Counted from the first letter of the stretch, positions 25,914 to 36,086 are shown. The stretch: DNA of 64,000 bases from Aurantiacibacter zhengii (GCF_003584125.1 NZ_QXFL01000006.1:124001-188000); one strand, 5' to 3'. Program-made: numbers and translations. The notes: a model not told the origin generated them from the letters alone.

Positions 25914-26581
25914 TGACTACCGAAGCGCCGAAGCAGGCGACGGCAACCGATAAACCCAAGTCAGGCTGGCTGAATGTCGCGGTCGATTACGGTCCTCTGC
26001 TCGTTTTTTTCCTCGCCTACAAATATTATTCGCCCGAGAATGCGGGGGAAGACACCGCGGGCGAGATTTTTGCTGTCATACGCGGCACCGGGGCCTTCAT
26101 CGTCGCGGCCGTCCTTGCGCTTGTGATAAGCAAGTGGAGGCTGGGTAAGGTCAGCCCGATGCTGTGGCTATCGACGGCCATGATCGTGGGGTTTGGCGCA
26201 CTGACCATATATTTCCAGGATGAACGGTTCATCCAGTGGAAGCCGACAATCATCTACGTGCTGTTCTCGGCCGTGCTTCTGGCAGGATATGCCAAGGGCA
26301 AGTCGCTATTGAAGGTCTTGCTGGAAGCAGCCTTCGAAGGCCTCAACGACGAAGGCTGGCTGAAGCTGTCGCGCAACTGGGGCTTGTTCTTCATCGTGCT
26401 GGCCGCGCTGAACACAGCGCTGATATTCATGGTCAGTTTCGAGACTTGGCTGGGCATGAAGCTGTGGCTGTTCCTGCCGCTCACCTTCCTTTTTACCTTT
26501 ACCCAGGTGCCGATGCTGATGCGCCACGGGCTGAGCGTAGAGGATAACGATCCCAGCGACGATACGCCGCCGCCCGGTTGA
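25913..26581 (+). CDS. yciB: Inner membrane-spanning septation protein YciB/IspZ
   Basis: A 222-residue protein with five to six membrane segments. It matches the YciB (IspA/IspZ) family: DYGPLLVFFLAYKYY at the start, KPTIIYVLFSAVLLAG, and the signature LSRNWGLFFIVLAALN. The family is linked to septum and envelope synthesis. It overlaps the ftsY stop by one base (TGATG), last gene of the operon. A hydrophilic first 20 residues (Thr/Lys/Pro-rich) precede the first helix. Confidence 0.93.
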   Translation: MTTEAPKQATATDKPKSGWLNVAVDYGPLLVFFLAYKYYSPENAGEDTAGEIFAVIRGTGAFIVAAVLALVISKWRLGKVSPMLWLSTAMIVGFGALTIYFQDERFIQWKPTIIYVLFSAVLLAGYAKGKSLLKVLLEAAFEGLNDEGWLKLSRNWGLFFIVLAALNTALIFMVSFETWLGMKLWLFLPLTFLFTFTQVPMLMRHGLSVEDNDPSDDTPPPG

Positions 26582-26587
26582 TCGCTA

Positions 26588-27880
26588 TCAGGCAGGCACA
26601 GTGCCAGGTGTCGGCACGTTTCGCTTGCATGCCCAGCGAACGACCATCGCGATCCCGAGCAGAACCAGCACCCAGAGTGAGGTTTCGAGACCGGAACCAT
26701 AAGTGGCAAAGGCGGCGAACGCGAGGCCGAGGAGCAGCACGGGCCAGCGCCCGACCTTCCGGTTCTCGCGGATCGCGGCAACCACACCCAGAAGGTAGAA
26801 TACGAGAACACCGCCCGTCGTCAGCAGGGCCATGAAGGTGAACATGCCCGAAAGGCCGCGCGAAGTGTTCGCGAGGATCAGCACACTCACGCCGATGGCC
26901 TGGGCGACCACGCCCCAGTGCGGCACGCCCCTGGTGTTCGTCCTTGCGAAGAATTGCGGCACTTCGCGGCGCAGCGCCATCGAATAGGTGCAATCTGCAC
27001 CAATCAACAGCAGGCCGTTCGCGCAGCCAATCACGCTCACCATGATGCACAGGGCCACGAGCGTTCCGGCTATTGGCCCCAGCAGCTGGGTGAGCGCGTC
27101 CGAAACCGGGGAACTGGAACTGGCAATATCCTGCCACGGTATCACCAGCACCAGACCAGTGCTTACCAAAAGGTAGAGCGAGACGACGAGCAAGGTTCCC
27201 CCGATAAGCGCCAGGGGGATATTGCGACCGGGATCGCTGATCTTGTTTACTGGGATACTCGCTGCCTCGAATCCCAGAAGAGCGAACAGGGTTAGCGCCA
27301 CTGCGCCGGATATGTTGTCGAAACTGACTGGTGCCGGGGCCATCTCCTGCAAGGGTTCCGGCCCCACCATCACCCACAGGCAGGCGCCTATCACCAGGAG
27401 CAGCGAGATGACCTTGATGATCACCGAAAGCACCTGCAATCGTCCGGCCGACCGCGTGCCCGAAAGATTGATCGCCGTCAGCAGCCAGACCAGCGCCACA
27501 GCGACGATAATTCCGGGCCTGTCCCCGCCCTCGGGGAAGACCATTGTTGCGATGATCGATCCACCAGCAATATTAAGCGCGGCAATGGAGGTGAACCCGG
27601 ACGCCCAGTAGGCAAAGATCGCCAGGAAGCCGGGCACTTCCCCGATAATCCTTTCGACGTTGTGCTGGATGCCTTCGCCCGTTCCATCCATGAGGAAGCG
27701 GAACGTCATCGCCAGGCACAGGGCCCCTGCCCCGCTGATGAACCACCCCAAGGCGGTGTTCCAGCCCAGCGGTGCCAGCGACGATGGCAGGAAATAGATG
27801 CCGCTGCCTATCATCGTGCCGATGACGAGCGACATGCTCATCATCAGGCCGAGCGGTCTCCTGGACGTCGGTATGTTCAT
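26588..27880 (-). CDS. APC-superfamily amino acid permease
   Basis: A 430-residue protein with about 12 membrane helices. The APC-family glycine motif GTMIGSGIYFLP lies in helix 1, and the conserved FALLGFEAASIPVNK in helix 6. The closest recognisable group is the AdiC/PotE/CadB-like exchangers, so it may swap an amino acid or amine for its product. No decarboxylase is adjacent and the substrate is not assignable. It is convergent with yciB, 6 nt apart, and stands alone. Confidence 0.85.
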   Translation of the reverse strand: MNIPTSRRPLGLMMSMSLVIGTMIGSGIYFLPSSLAPLGWNTALGWFISGAGALCLAMTFRFLMDGTGEGIQHNVERIIGEVPGFLAIFAYWASGFTSIAALNIAGGSIIATMVFPEGGDRPGIIVAVALVWLLTAINLSGTRSAGRLQVLSVIIKVISLLLVIGACLWVMVGPEPLQEMAPAPVSFDNISGAVALTLFALLGFEAASIPVNKISDPGRNIPLALIGGTLLVVSLYLLVSTGLVLVIPWQDIASSSSPVSDALTQLLGPIAGTLVALCIMVSVIGCANGLLLIGADCTYSMALRREVPQFFARTNTRGVPHWGVVAQAIGVSVLILANTSRGLSGMFTFMALLTTGGVLVFYLLGVVAAIRENRKVGRWPVLLLGLAFAAFATYGSGLETSLWVLVLLGIAMVVRWACKRNVPTPGTVPA

Positions 27881-27953
27881 GGCTGCCCCCCGGCATCCGG
27901 GGCGAGGAAAGCCAGCGCCGGATACGACAAGCTATGTCAGCGCAGGGTAACCG

Positions 27954-29846
27954 TCAAATCTCTACCTGGCTGCCCAGTTCCACCACGCGGTTGGTAGGCA
28001 GACGGAAGAACTCCATCGGTGTCGCGGCGTTGCGCATCATCCACGCGAACAGCTTCTCTCGCCAAACCATCATGCCGGGATTTTCCGCGGACAGCAGCGT
28101 TTGGCGACTGAGGAAGAAACTGGTCTGCATCATGTCGAATGGCCCGCCGCACATCTCACGCCGCTTGAGCGCAGCAGGCACGTCCGTTTCCTGCATGAAT
28201 CCGTAACTCAGGATGACGCGGAAGAAACCATCGCCCAGTTCCTCGATACGGCAACGATCCTCTTCGCCGACATTGGGCACATCGGCGATCTGCACGGTCA
28301 GCACGATCACCCGCTCGTGCAGCACCTTGTTATGCTTGATGTTGTGCAGCAGCGCCGATGGTGTGCCCTTGCTGCCCGAATTCATGAAGATCGCAGTTCC
28401 CGGCACGCGCGCGGTGCTGCCCCTGGCGGACTTGGCGAAGATATCCAGCGGAAGCCCTGCCTCGGTCATGCGCTGGCGCATCAACTGGCGCCCCTTCGCC
28501 CACGTTGTGAGCAAGGTGAAGGCAATCCCGCCGACCAGCAGCGGGAACCAGCCACCATCGGGCACCTTCGTCAGGTTGGCCGCGAAGTAGGCACCGTCCA
28601 CGATCAGGAACAGCAGGACCACGGGGATGGCGAGCCACATCTTCCATTTCCACGCGCCGACGAACAGAACGGCCATCAGCAGCGTATCGATCGTTACCGC
28701 GCCGGTTACGGCGATACCGTATGCGCTGGCGAGATTGGAAGAGTTCTGGAACGTGAGGACCAGCAGGATAACGGCGCACATCAGCGCCCAGTTCACCACC
28801 GGAATGTAGATCTGGCCGGAATGTTCGTCGCTCGTGTGACGGATCGACAGGCGGGGAACGAAGCCCAGCTGGATCGCCTGGTGCGTGATGGAGAACGCGC
28901 CCGAGATGACAGCCTGACTGGCGATGAAGGTGGCGCAAGTGGCCAAGATCACGAGCGGCAGGCGATAGGCCTCTGGTGCAAGGAAGAAGAAGGGATTGAG
29001 GATCGCCTCTTCCGCAGCGGCATCGGGCAACCCGATGATCATGGCGCCCTGCCCGAAATAGTTGATCAGAAGACACGGCATGACGAAGCCGAACCACGAC
29101 AGCTTCATCGGCCCGCGGCCGAAATGACCCATGTCGGAATAGAGCGCCTCTGCCCCCGTCACCGCCAGCACGACCGAGCCGAGCGCAAGAAACGCGAACC
29201 ACTTGTCGACGATGAAGAACTGGAGGGCGTACCAGGGGTTGAGGGCCCAGAGGATCTCCGGCGTGTTGAAAAGCTGGGTGATGCCCAATCCAGCAAGGGT
29301 GATGAAATAGACGATCATCACCGGCGCGAACATCGCGCCGACCTTTGCCGTGCCGCGCTTCTGCAGAACGAAGAGGCCGATCAGCAGAACCAGGGCGATA
29401 GGAATGACGAACCTGTCGAGCTGGGGGTTCACGACTGTAAGGCCCTCGACAGACGACAGGACCGAGATGGCAGGCGTGATCATCGAGTCGCCATAGAACA
29501 GGGCAGTCGCGGCCACGCCAAGCAGCACCACTATCCAGCCGTTGCTGGTCTTTCCCATGGTGCGGGAAAGCAGCGCGACCAGTGCAAGGCTGCCACCCTG
29601 TCCGTTATTGTCCGCGCGCATGAGAATGGTCACATACTGGATCGCGACGACCAACGTCATCGACCAGAAAATAAGGCTGACTACGCCCAGAACGTGGAGA
29701 TCGTCGATAGGAAGGCTGTGCGCGCCGCGAAAGGTTTCGCGGAAAGCGTAAAGCGGAGACGTGCCGATATCGCCGAACACGATGCCAACGGCACCGGCGG
29801 CGAGCTTCAGCTTTGCAGATCCCCGGTCATGTCCGGTAGCGCTCAT
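27954..29846 (-). CDS. kup: Low-affinity potassium transporter Kup
   Basis: A 630-residue K+/H+ symporter with 12 membrane helices and a cytoplasmic C-terminal domain of about 150 residues. Family blocks: [16 protein letters not shown] in helix 1, [17 protein letters not shown] and [10 protein letters not shown]. The start MSATGHDRG is preferred over an ATG 12 codons upstream because the first helix follows it in the usual place. It is the second K+ uptake system in the window besides ktrAB. It stands alone, about 100 nt downstream of the ccmI stop on the same strand. Confidence 0.95.
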   Translation of the reverse strand: MSATGHDRGSAKLKLAAGAVGIVFGDIGTSPLYAFRETFRGAHSLPIDDLHVLGVVSLIFWSMTLVVAIQYVTILMRADNNGQGGSLALVALLSRTMGKTSNGWIVVLLGVAATALFYGDSMITPAISVLSSVEGLTVVNPQLDRFVIPIALVLLIGLFVLQKRGTAKVGAMFAPVMIVYFITLAGLGITQLFNTPEILWALNPWYALQFFIVDKWFAFLALGSVVLAVTGAEALYSDMGHFGRGPMKLSWFGFVMPCLLINYFGQGAMIIGLPDAAAEEAILNPFFFLAPEAYRLPLVILATCATFIASQAVISGAFSITHQAIQLGFVPRLSIRHTSDEHSGQIYIPVVNWALMCAVILLVLTFQNSSNLASAYGIAVTGAVTIDTLLMAVLFVGAWKWKMWLAIPVVLLFLIVDGAYFAANLTKVPDGGWFPLLVGGIAFTLLTTWAKGRQLMRQRMTEAGLPLDIFAKSARGSTARVPGTAIFMNSGSKGTPSALLHNIKHNKVLHERVIVLTVQIADVPNVGEEDRCRIEELGDGFFRVILSYGFMQETDVPAALKRREMCGGPFDMMQTSFFLSRQTLLSAENPGMMVWREKLFAWMMRNAATPMEFFRLPTNRVVELGSQVEI

Positions 29847-29946
29847 ATGGATTTCAGCCCATTCAGCCCATCTGGCCCCCATCGGGCCATAGAGGCGGGC
29901 GCGTTAGCAGCAGTCGAGAGCAACCGCAACATGACGCGGTGCAACA

Positions 29947-30624
29947 TTACTCCCCGTTCTCTGCGGCTTGCGGAGCGGGTAAGGGTTGCTGCGCCGCCTG
30001 CATGGCACCCAACATGGTCTCGAGTCGAGTCAAGCGCTCCTGCATCCCTGCCCGGCCCTCGGCGCCCTCGGGGCTCGCTGCCAAAGTCTCGCGCCATACC
30101 TGTTGCGCTTCCACCAGCCGCCCTTGCTGAATCAGCGCGACACCGAGAAAATAGCCCGGTGCAAGGCTTTCCGGATTCGCATCGGCTGCCTTCTGGAAGG
30201 CATAGAGCGAGGCTTGCGAGAGATTACCCTCGGCGTGTTCTGCAAGGGCAATGGCCTGGGCCAGCCAGGCTTCAAAATCGCGCGGATTTTCGCGCGTGAC
30301 ACCTTCCAGCATCTGCGCTGCATCGGCGTAGCGCCCCCGCCGCGCCATGGCGTCGGACAGGATGAGCATATCGCTACCGGACCGGTCGCCCTGCGGGACA
30401 AACTCGCGCCTCGCGTCGACCACGTTGAACATCTGCTCGCCTTCGCTGGCGACAGCGGCTCTAGGCGCGGCTGGCATGTCCGGGCTGGCCTGCATGGCAT
30501 AGCCTGCAAGGCCAAAGCCGAGCGCGGCGGCAAGGCTGGTCCACAGGCTCCTGGAAAGCCCGAAGCCCAATGCGGCAACGGCAAAGCTGGCAACGGCAAG
30601 AGCGATAACGAGGATCCAGGTCAT
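29947..30624 (-). CDS. ccmI: Cytochrome c biogenesis TPR protein CcmI (CycH-like)
   Basis: A 225-residue protein with two N-terminal membrane helices (about 4-25 and 29-45) and a periplasmic tetratricopeptide-repeat region (about 85-205; WLAQAIALAEHAEGNLSQAS). It holds apocytochrome c for heme attachment by the CcmF/CcmH complex. Its ATG overlaps the ccmH stop (ATGA), last gene of the ccm operon. It is shorter than some CcmI proteins. Confidence 0.85.
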   Translation of the reverse strand: MTWILVIALAVASFAVAALGFGLSRSLWTSLAAALGFGLAGYAMQASPDMPAAPRAAVASEGEQMFNVVDARREFVPQGDRSGSDMLILSDAMARRGRYADAAQMLEGVTRENPRDFEAWLAQAIALAEHAEGNLSQASLYAFQKAADANPESLAPGYFLGVALIQQGRLVEAQQVWRETLAASPEGAEGRAGMQERLTRLETMLGAMQAAQQPLPAPQAAENGE

Positions 30625-31061
30625 GCACCTTCCCCCTCGCCCGCTTCCGGCTCATCCCGCCTTCCCACGCGGCGCAGGAGGACCCCGGCGGCCAGCAGTA
30701 TCAGCACAACTGGAATGGCAAACAGGGGCCAGGTGGTAGAGCTTACCTGCGGCTCGTAACTCACGTAGTCACCGTAGCGCGAAATCAGCCACTCGCGCAC
30801 TTCTGCGGGGCTTTCCCCAGCGGCGATGCGCGTGCGCACCTGGTGCCGCATGTCGCCCGCCATGGGCGCGTCGCTATCGGCAATCGACTGGCTCTGGCAT
30901 TTGAGGCAGCGCAGCGTGTGCATCAGTTCGCGAGCCTGATCCTCGAGTGCCGGATCTTCTAGCTGGGTATAGGCATAGGGCGCCGGCGGCATGCGGTCCT
31001 GCGCGCTGGCCGGCTGCACCAGAAAGAAGGCGGCGAGAATCGGAAGCAGAAACCGCATCAC
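30621..31061 (-). CDS. ccmH: Cytochrome c maturation thioreductase CcmH
   Basis: A 146-residue membrane protein with a signal peptide (1-20), a periplasmic domain with the redox motif C52-x-x-C55 in LRCLKCQSQS, and a C-terminal membrane helix (about 108-128). It keeps the CxxCH cysteines of apocytochrome c reduced and works with CcmG and CcmF. It overlaps ccmG and ccmI by 4 nt on both sides. Confidence 0.94.
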   Translation of the reverse strand: MMRFLLPILAAFFLVQPASAQDRMPPAPYAYTQLEDPALEDQARELMHTLRCLKCQSQSIADSDAPMAGDMRHQVRTRIAAGESPAEVREWLISRYGDYVSYEPQVSSTTWPLFAIPVVLILLAAGVLLRRVGRRDEPEAGEGEGA

Positions 31062-31594
31062 GAACCCGCCTTTTGCAGTTCATCCAGCAACGTCGGTACG
31101 TCGCCTTCGCGGATGTCGCCTATGTGCTGGTAGGTGATCGTTCCGCTGCCGTCGATCACGAACGTCTCCGGTACTCCGCTGGAGCCTATGGCGAGCTGTA
31201 CTTCGGAAATGTCATCGCGCCCGATGCGGCTGAAGGGATTTCCGTAAATGGCGAGGAACCGCTCCAGATCCTCGGGCCGGTCACGAATGGCCACGCCCAC
31301 GATGTTCGCCCCGCTGCGCTCCAGCGCGTCGAGTTGCGGAGCCTCCGCCGCGCAGGGGACACACCAGCTCGCGAAAACATTCAACAGCTTGGGCTGGCCA
31401 TCGGCAAGGTCGACGCGCGACAGGCCTGGCCTTTCGGCAACAGCGGGCGGCAGGTCGAACTCGGGCATCGGCTGGCCGACCATCGCCGATTCGACGAATT
31501 CATCCTTCGGCTGGCTCAGCTGGTAGGCGAACAAGCCGAACAGCGCTGCGGCAAATCCCACGATTATCCAGAGCGTATAGCGCAGCCGCTTCAT
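31058..31594 (-). CDS. ccmG: Thiol:disulfide interchange protein CcmG/DsbE
   Basis: A 178-residue thioredoxin-fold protein anchored by one N-terminal helix (residues 7-25). The active site is C78-V-P-C81 in FASWCVPC, and the cis-proline block is GVPETFVID. It reduces CcmH or apocytochrome c in the periplasm. The ATG at 31594 overlaps the ccmF stop (ATGA), which fixes the start; the open frame upstream is a shadow inside ccmF. Confidence 0.95.
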   Translation of the reverse strand: MKRLRYTLWIIVGFAAALFGLFAYQLSQPKDEFVESAMVGQPMPEFDLPPAVAERPGLSRVDLADGQPKLLNVFASWCVPCAAEAPQLDALERSGANIVGVAIRDRPEDLERFLAIYGNPFSRIGRDDISEVQLAIGSSGVPETFVIDGSGTITYQHIGDIREGDVPTLLDELQKAGS

Positions 31595-33558
31595 TCTGCC
31601 GGCTCCGGCAGCAAACCGGCTTCCTCTGCGCGGCGCTCTTCTCCGCGTGCAGTCGCATGGCGGCGACGCACATCGCCGATCACGCGCCCGATAAGCGCCA
31701 TTGCGCCGCCCAGCGCGATCAGCAGGCCGCCGTACCAGATCCAGGTGACGAACGGCTTCCACCACAGCCGCAGTTGCCAGCGCCCATCCTCGGCCCTGTT
31801 GCCCAGTGCGACGTACAGCTGGCCGTTCCAGCGGGTGACCAGTGCAACCTCGCTCGTCTCACCCTGCGGAGCCCAGAAGCTGCGCGCTTGCGGGAATGTC
31901 TCAGTCGGCGGCCCACCCATATAGGACACGAAGATATCGCCCTGCATGGCGGTCCAGTTCGGCCCGGCGACCGGACTGATCGAGGCAAGCTTCGCCTCCC
32001 AGGGGCCAACCTCTACCGTGTCACCGGGGCTGGCCGCCACAAGTCGTTCTTTCTGGAAGGCCGTGTCTGCCGCCACCCCGAAAAGCGCCAGCGCCACTCC
32101 AAAATGGGCGATGCACATGCCCCATACCGCAAGGGGCACGCGGCGGATGCTGCGACCGCGCAGTGGCATGAAACTGGCGATGGCGACACCAATCGACATG
32201 GCCATACCCATCAATGACAGGAAACTGACATCGGCCAGAACCAATACCAGCGCGAAGACGGCGACCGTTACCAGGGCTATGATAAGGACCGGCACTTTTA
32301 TCCGGTCAAAGCTGTCCTTGCGCCAGCGCAGCAGCGGTCCCACAGCCATGATCGCCAGCATCGGCAAGAAGAAGATCGCGCTCACTGGGTCGAAGTAGGG
32401 CGGCCCCACCGACACGCGCACGTCGAAGGCCTCTGTCAGCAGCGGGTAAAGCGTACCCAGCAGGACGATCCCGAGTATCGCGGTGAGCGCCACGTTGTTC
32501 ACCACCAGCGCACCTTCCCGGCTGAGAACGGAGAACCGCTCCCCCTCTGCAATGGTGTTTGCGCGCAGCGCGAAAATCACTAGCGCCCCGCCGATATAAA
32601 GTGCCAGCAGCATCAGGATGAAGCTGCCGCGCTCCGGGTCGACGGCAAATGCGTGGACGGAGGTAAGAATGCCGGACCGCACGAGGAACGTGCCCACCAT
32701 GCTCATGGAAAAGGCGACGACTCCCAGCATGATCGTCCAGGTACGCAGCGCGTCCCTCGCCGCCAGCACGCTGGCCGAATGGAGCAGCGCGGTAGCAGCC
32801 AGCCAGGGCATCAGCGATGCGTTCTCGACCGGGTCCCAGAACCACCATCCACCCCAGCCCAGTTCGTAATAGGCCCAGTAGGAGCCTGCGGTGATACCGA
32901 TGGTGAGGAAGATCCACGATCCGAGGACCCAAGGCCGCATGACCCGGGCAAACTCTGGCGTAACCTGCCGCGTCAGCAATGCACCCAGCGCAAAACTGAA
33001 CGCGACCGACAGCCCGACATAGCCGATGTAAAGCGTGGGCGGGTGGAAGGATACGCCCATGTCCTGCAGCAGCGGGTTCAGGCCGTTGCCTTCGGGAGGC
33101 ACGGGGGAAAGGCGCTCGAACGGATTGGAAGACAAGAGGATGAAGAGATAGAAGCCGATGCCGACGAATGCCTGCGTGCCGAGCGTTGCCATCATCGTGC
33201 GCTCGGGCAGTCGCCGCTCGATAAAGGCGATCAGTCCGCCGGCAAACGCCATCACGGTAATCCACAGCAGCATCGAGCCTTCATGGTTCGCCCATGCGCC
33301 CGAGAGCTTGAAAGCCAGCGGCTTCACGGAGTGAGAATTGGCGGCAACCAGCTTTACTGAAAGGTCGGTAACGGCAAAGGCATAGACGAGTGCCAGGAAC
33401 GATACCGCGCACAAGAGACCCTGCAGCACGGCTGCCGGGCGCACGAGAGCAGCCAGTTCGTTGCCATCGTGGCGAGCACCGAATAATGCGCCGATCAATT
33501 GCAGGACCGCAAGCGCGGCTGCAAGCCAGAGGGCTGCAAGTCCGAGCTCGGCGATCAT
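31591..33558 (-). CDS. ccmF: Heme lyase CcmF
   Basis: A 655-residue inner-membrane protein with about 15 helices and the tryptophan-rich heme-binding WWD motif GWGGWWFWDPVEN. Conserved His residues and the NSHSVKPLAFKLSG block near the N-terminus support the family. It transfers heme from holo-CcmE to apocytochrome c. It overlaps ccmE upstream and ccmG downstream by 4 nt each. Confidence 0.97.
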   Translation of the reverse strand: MIAELGLAALWLAAALAVLQLIGALFGARHDGNELAALVRPAAVLQGLLCAVSFLALVYAFAVTDLSVKLVAANSHSVKPLAFKLSGAWANHEGSMLLWITVMAFAGGLIAFIERRLPERTMMATLGTQAFVGIGFYLFILLSSNPFERLSPVPPEGNGLNPLLQDMGVSFHPPTLYIGYVGLSVAFSFALGALLTRQVTPEFARVMRPWVLGSWIFLTIGITAGSYWAYYELGWGGWWFWDPVENASLMPWLAATALLHSASVLAARDALRTWTIMLGVVAFSMSMVGTFLVRSGILTSVHAFAVDPERGSFILMLLALYIGGALVIFALRANTIAEGERFSVLSREGALVVNNVALTAILGIVLLGTLYPLLTEAFDVRVSVGPPYFDPVSAIFFLPMLAIMAVGPLLRWRKDSFDRIKVPVLIIALVTVAVFALVLVLADVSFLSLMGMAMSIGVAIASFMPLRGRSIRRVPLAVWGMCIAHFGVALALFGVAADTAFQKERLVAASPGDTVEVGPWEAKLASISPVAGPNWTAMQGDIFVSYMGGPPTETFPQARSFWAPQGETSEVALVTRWNGQLYVALGNRAEDGRWQLRLWWKPFVTWIWYGGLLIALGGAMALIGRVIGDVRRRHATARGEERRAEEAGLLPEPAE

Positions 33559-34040
33559 TCGCTCGGGCCCGACATGGATTCCTGCAATTCCTCGCGCAGT
33601 TCGGCGCTGCTCATGCCTTCGAGTTCACGCGGCATGTAGTTCTCGTCGTGCTTCGCCAGCAGGTTGTCGGCGATGAACACGCCGTCTGCCCGCATCGCCC
33701 CTTCGGCCACCACGCCGGAGCCTTCCACGAACAGGGCAGGCACGATGCCGGTGTAGCTTACAGGTACGCGCGCCTGCCCGTCCTGCACTACGAATTCCAC
33801 GGTGACACCATCGGCAGCCGTAGTGATGGAGCCGTTCTCCACCATGCCGCCAAGACGGATTGACTGGCCCGGTTGCGGCGGTGCGGCCGCAATATCGGCG
33901 GGCACGTAGAAGTAGCTGGCCTGGTTGCGCAGCGCATAAGCCGCCAGCAGGCCCGCGCCCACAAGCGCGACCAGTGCGATAACCAGCAACACCAGCCTCT
34001 GGTGCTTGGGTTTCAGCCCGCGGGATCCGGTGGTGCTCAT
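33555..34040 (-). CDS. ccmE: Periplasmic heme chaperone CcmE
   Basis: A 161-residue protein with one membrane anchor (about 15-36) and a periplasmic beta-barrel. Heme is bound covalently at H131 in the HxxxY motif (H131-D-E-N-Y135). The start ATG at 34040 overlaps the ccmD stop, and RNQASYFYVP follows the anchor as expected. It receives heme from CcmC and passes it to CcmF. Confidence 0.96.
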   Translation of the reverse strand: MSTTGSRGLKPKHQRLVLLVIALVALVGAGLLAAYALRNQASYFYVPADIAAAPPQPGQSIRLGGMVENGSITTAADGVTVEFVVQDGQARVPVSYTGIVPALFVEGSGVVAEGAMRADGVFIADNLLAKHDENYMPRELEGMSSAELREELQESMSGPSE

Positions 34041-34177
34041 TTCCTGCGCGTTTCCTCTCGCCGCTTCTCGGCCCGGCGCATGGCCATCCAGCTGGTGATA
34101 ACCAGCGCAAGCATGCCAACCAGTGTCACGCCAAGCGCGGCATAGACAAACAGCCATTGATCGAGGGATTCTCTCAC
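34037..34177 (-). CDS. ccmD: Heme exporter protein CcmD
   Basis: A 46-residue frame between ccmC and ccmE. It reads MRESLDQWLFVYAALG, a hydrophobic helix (about 8-30), then a strongly basic tail (MRRAEKRREETRRK). This is the CcmD profile: one membrane helix and a positively charged cytoplasmic end that holds CcmE with the CcmABC exporter. The GTG start overlaps the ccmC stop (GTGA) and the TGA overlaps the ccmE ATG (ATGA). Confidence 0.9.
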   Translation of the reverse strand: MRESLDQWLFVYAALGVTLVGMLALVITSWMAMRRAEKRREETRRK

Positions 34178-34908
34178 GCGGCCAGTTCCTCCGCCTGCAA
34201 TGCCTTACGGCGCAGGCGTGCCTCGGCCTGGATATCGGCGAGAATGGCCCGCATCCGCGCCAGCACCACACCGCCGAACAACAGCGAGAAACCCAAGGTA
34301 GCTATCAGTAGCGGCCACAGGAACACAGGATCAATGGAACTTTGGCCCATGGTAATGCTGGGCGGCTGATGCAGGCTGTTCCACCACACCACCGAGCGGT
34401 TGATGATCGGGATATTGATTGCGCCGACCAGTCCGAAAATGGCGGCGATCCGGCTCGATTGCCCCTCGCGCGCCAGCGAAGAAGAGAGCGCGATGTAGCC
34501 GAAATAAAGGAACAGCAGGACCAGCATCGACGTAAGCCGTCCATCCCAGACCCACCAGGTACCCCAGGTGGGACGACCCCATATCGATCCAGTCACAAGG
34601 CAGATAGCGGTAAACACAGCACCCGGCACTGCGGCTGCGCGGGCGGCGATCGCGGCCAGCGGATGACGCCAGACCAGTTCCACGAGGCTAGCGATGGCGA
34701 TCGTCGTCCACCCGCCCATCCCCAGCCAGGCGGCAGGCACATGGACGAACAGGATGCGCACCGTTTCACCCATTAGGCGGTCGGGCGGAACCTGGGTGAG
34801 CCCCCACAGCACCGCAGCGGAGGAAATCACCAGGCCGCCAACCAACAGCGGAACTGTCAGCCATTTGGCGATCTTCAGAAAGCGGGCAGGATTGGCGAAG
34901 CCGTGCAT
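34174..34908 (-). CDS. ccmC: Heme exporter CcmC
   Basis: A 244-residue protein with six membrane helices and the WWD motif WGTWWVWDGRL, plus conserved periplasmic His residues. It loads heme onto CcmE with CcmD. First gene of the ccmCDEFGHI run. ccmA and ccmB (the ABC part) are not adjacent and must be elsewhere in the genome if the system is complete. It lies 116 nt downstream of the leucine dehydrogenase stop on the same strand. Confidence 0.96.
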   Translation of the reverse strand: MHGFANPARFLKIAKWLTVPLLVGGLVISSAAVLWGLTQVPPDRLMGETVRILFVHVPAAWLGMGGWTTIAIASLVELVWRHPLAAIAARAAAVPGAVFTAICLVTGSIWGRPTWGTWWVWDGRLTSMLVLLFLYFGYIALSSSLAREGQSSRIAAIFGLVGAINIPIINRSVVWWNSLHQPPSITMGQSSIDPVFLWPLLIATLGFSLLFGGVVLARMRAILADIQAEARLRRKALQAEELAA

Positions 34909-35024
34909 ATTCCGGACAAAGTCACTCGTTGGACGGTCCTTTTACAGGGCGCGTGTCGGCGAACAAGCAAAACCGGAACGCCGGGTGCGCCCAATCGGCC
35001 TGTCCCGGTCGCCCGGGCGATCAA

Positions 35025-36086
35025 TCAGCGACCGATCAGGGCCTGGGCCATTGCGTCAGCAACTTCGTTCGACGGCTTGCCGCTGGCATCGCTCTCGCTC
35101 CAGATCTCGCCCAGGCGACCCGGAATGCGGGCAATGCGCTTGCGAACCTCGTTGATGTCGCACGGCGTTCCCTCGCGGCGGCACAGGTATTCGTAGCTTA
35201 CGTTGATGATGCCGCCTGCATTGATCACATAGTCCGGCGCGTAAAGGATGCCTCGGTCGTGCAACTGCTGGCCATGAAGAGGCCGTGCCAGCTGGTTGTT
35301 CGCCCCGCCGGCAACGATAGCGCAATCGAGCCGGGCAATGCCCTCCTCGTCCAGAATGGCGCCGAGCGCATTGGGGCTGAAAACGTCACACGCAACGCCC
35401 ATAATCTGATCGGCGGAAACGGCGGTTCCGCCCAATTCCTGGGCCATCGCAGCCGCACGCTTGTCATCGATATCGGCCAGCGTGAGTTCCGCGCCGTCTT
35501 TCGCCAACAGTCGCGCCACGCCGCCGCCCACGGAACCGCAGCCCTGCAGGGCAACGCGAACGCCTTTCATCGATTCCGTACCGAGCTTGTGAGCAACAGC
35601 AGCCTTGATGCCGTGATAGATGCCCATGGCAGTAAAAGGACCGGGATCACCGCCTGCATCGCCTTCGTCGGCTGGAAGGCCGCAGACATGCTCGGTCCGG
35701 GTATGGATGGCGACCATGTCGGCCTCGGTCGCGCCGACATCCTCCGCCGTTACATAGCGGCCGTCCAGCGCTTCAACAGCGTCACCGAACGCGTGCAGCA
35801 TCGCTTCGGTCTTGGTACGATCCTTGTCGAGCAGGACCACGGCCTTGCCGCCGCCGATGGGCAATCCGGCCATGGCATTCTTGTAGCTCATGCCGCGCGA
35901 GAGGCGCAGCGCATCGCGCATGCCCTTCTCAGGGTCTTCGTAATGCCAGAAACGCGTGCCGCCGGCAGCGGGGCCGAGGTGCGTGGAATGCAGCGCGATA
36001 ATCGCGGTCAAACCGCTGGCGCGGTCATGCACCACCTCTACGCGCTCGTGCTCGTCCCAGTCGGGTTCGCTCCAGAATGCCGGCAT
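35025..36086 (-). CDS. Leucine/Glu/Phe/Val dehydrogenase
   Basis: A 353-residue NAD-dependent amino acid dehydrogenase of the leucine dehydrogenase subgroup. The substrate-binding lysine K69 is in MSYKNA and the catalytic lysine K81 in PIGGGKAV. The nucleotide fold has LQGCGSVGGGVA. It oxidatively deaminates branched-chain amino acids to 2-keto acids. The exact substrate (Leu, Val or Phe) is not certain. It lies between tRNA-His and the ccm operon, all on the minus strand. Confidence 0.9.
   Translation of the reverse strand: MPAFWSEPDWDEHERVEVVHDRASGLTAIIALHSTHLGPAAGGTRFWHYEDPEKGMRDALRLSRGMSYKNAMAGLPIGGGKAVVLLDKDRTKTEAMLHAFGDAVEALDGRYVTAEDVGATEADMVAIHTRTEHVCGLPADEGDAGGDPGPFTAMGIYHGIKAAVAHKLGTESMKGVRVALQGCGSVGGGVARLLAKDGAELTLADIDDKRAAAMAQELGGTAVSADQIMGVACDVFSPNALGAILDEEGIARLDCAIVAGGANNQLARPLHGQQLHDRGILYAPDYVINAGGIINVSYEYLCRREGTPCDINEVRKRIARIPGRLGEIWSESDASGKPSNEVADAMAQALIGR

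Noticed and set aside
28101-30299. 732-codon + strand frame
   Set aside because: Antisense to kup and ccmI; very rich in His, Arg, Asp and Gln as expected from reading membrane-protein codons backwards.
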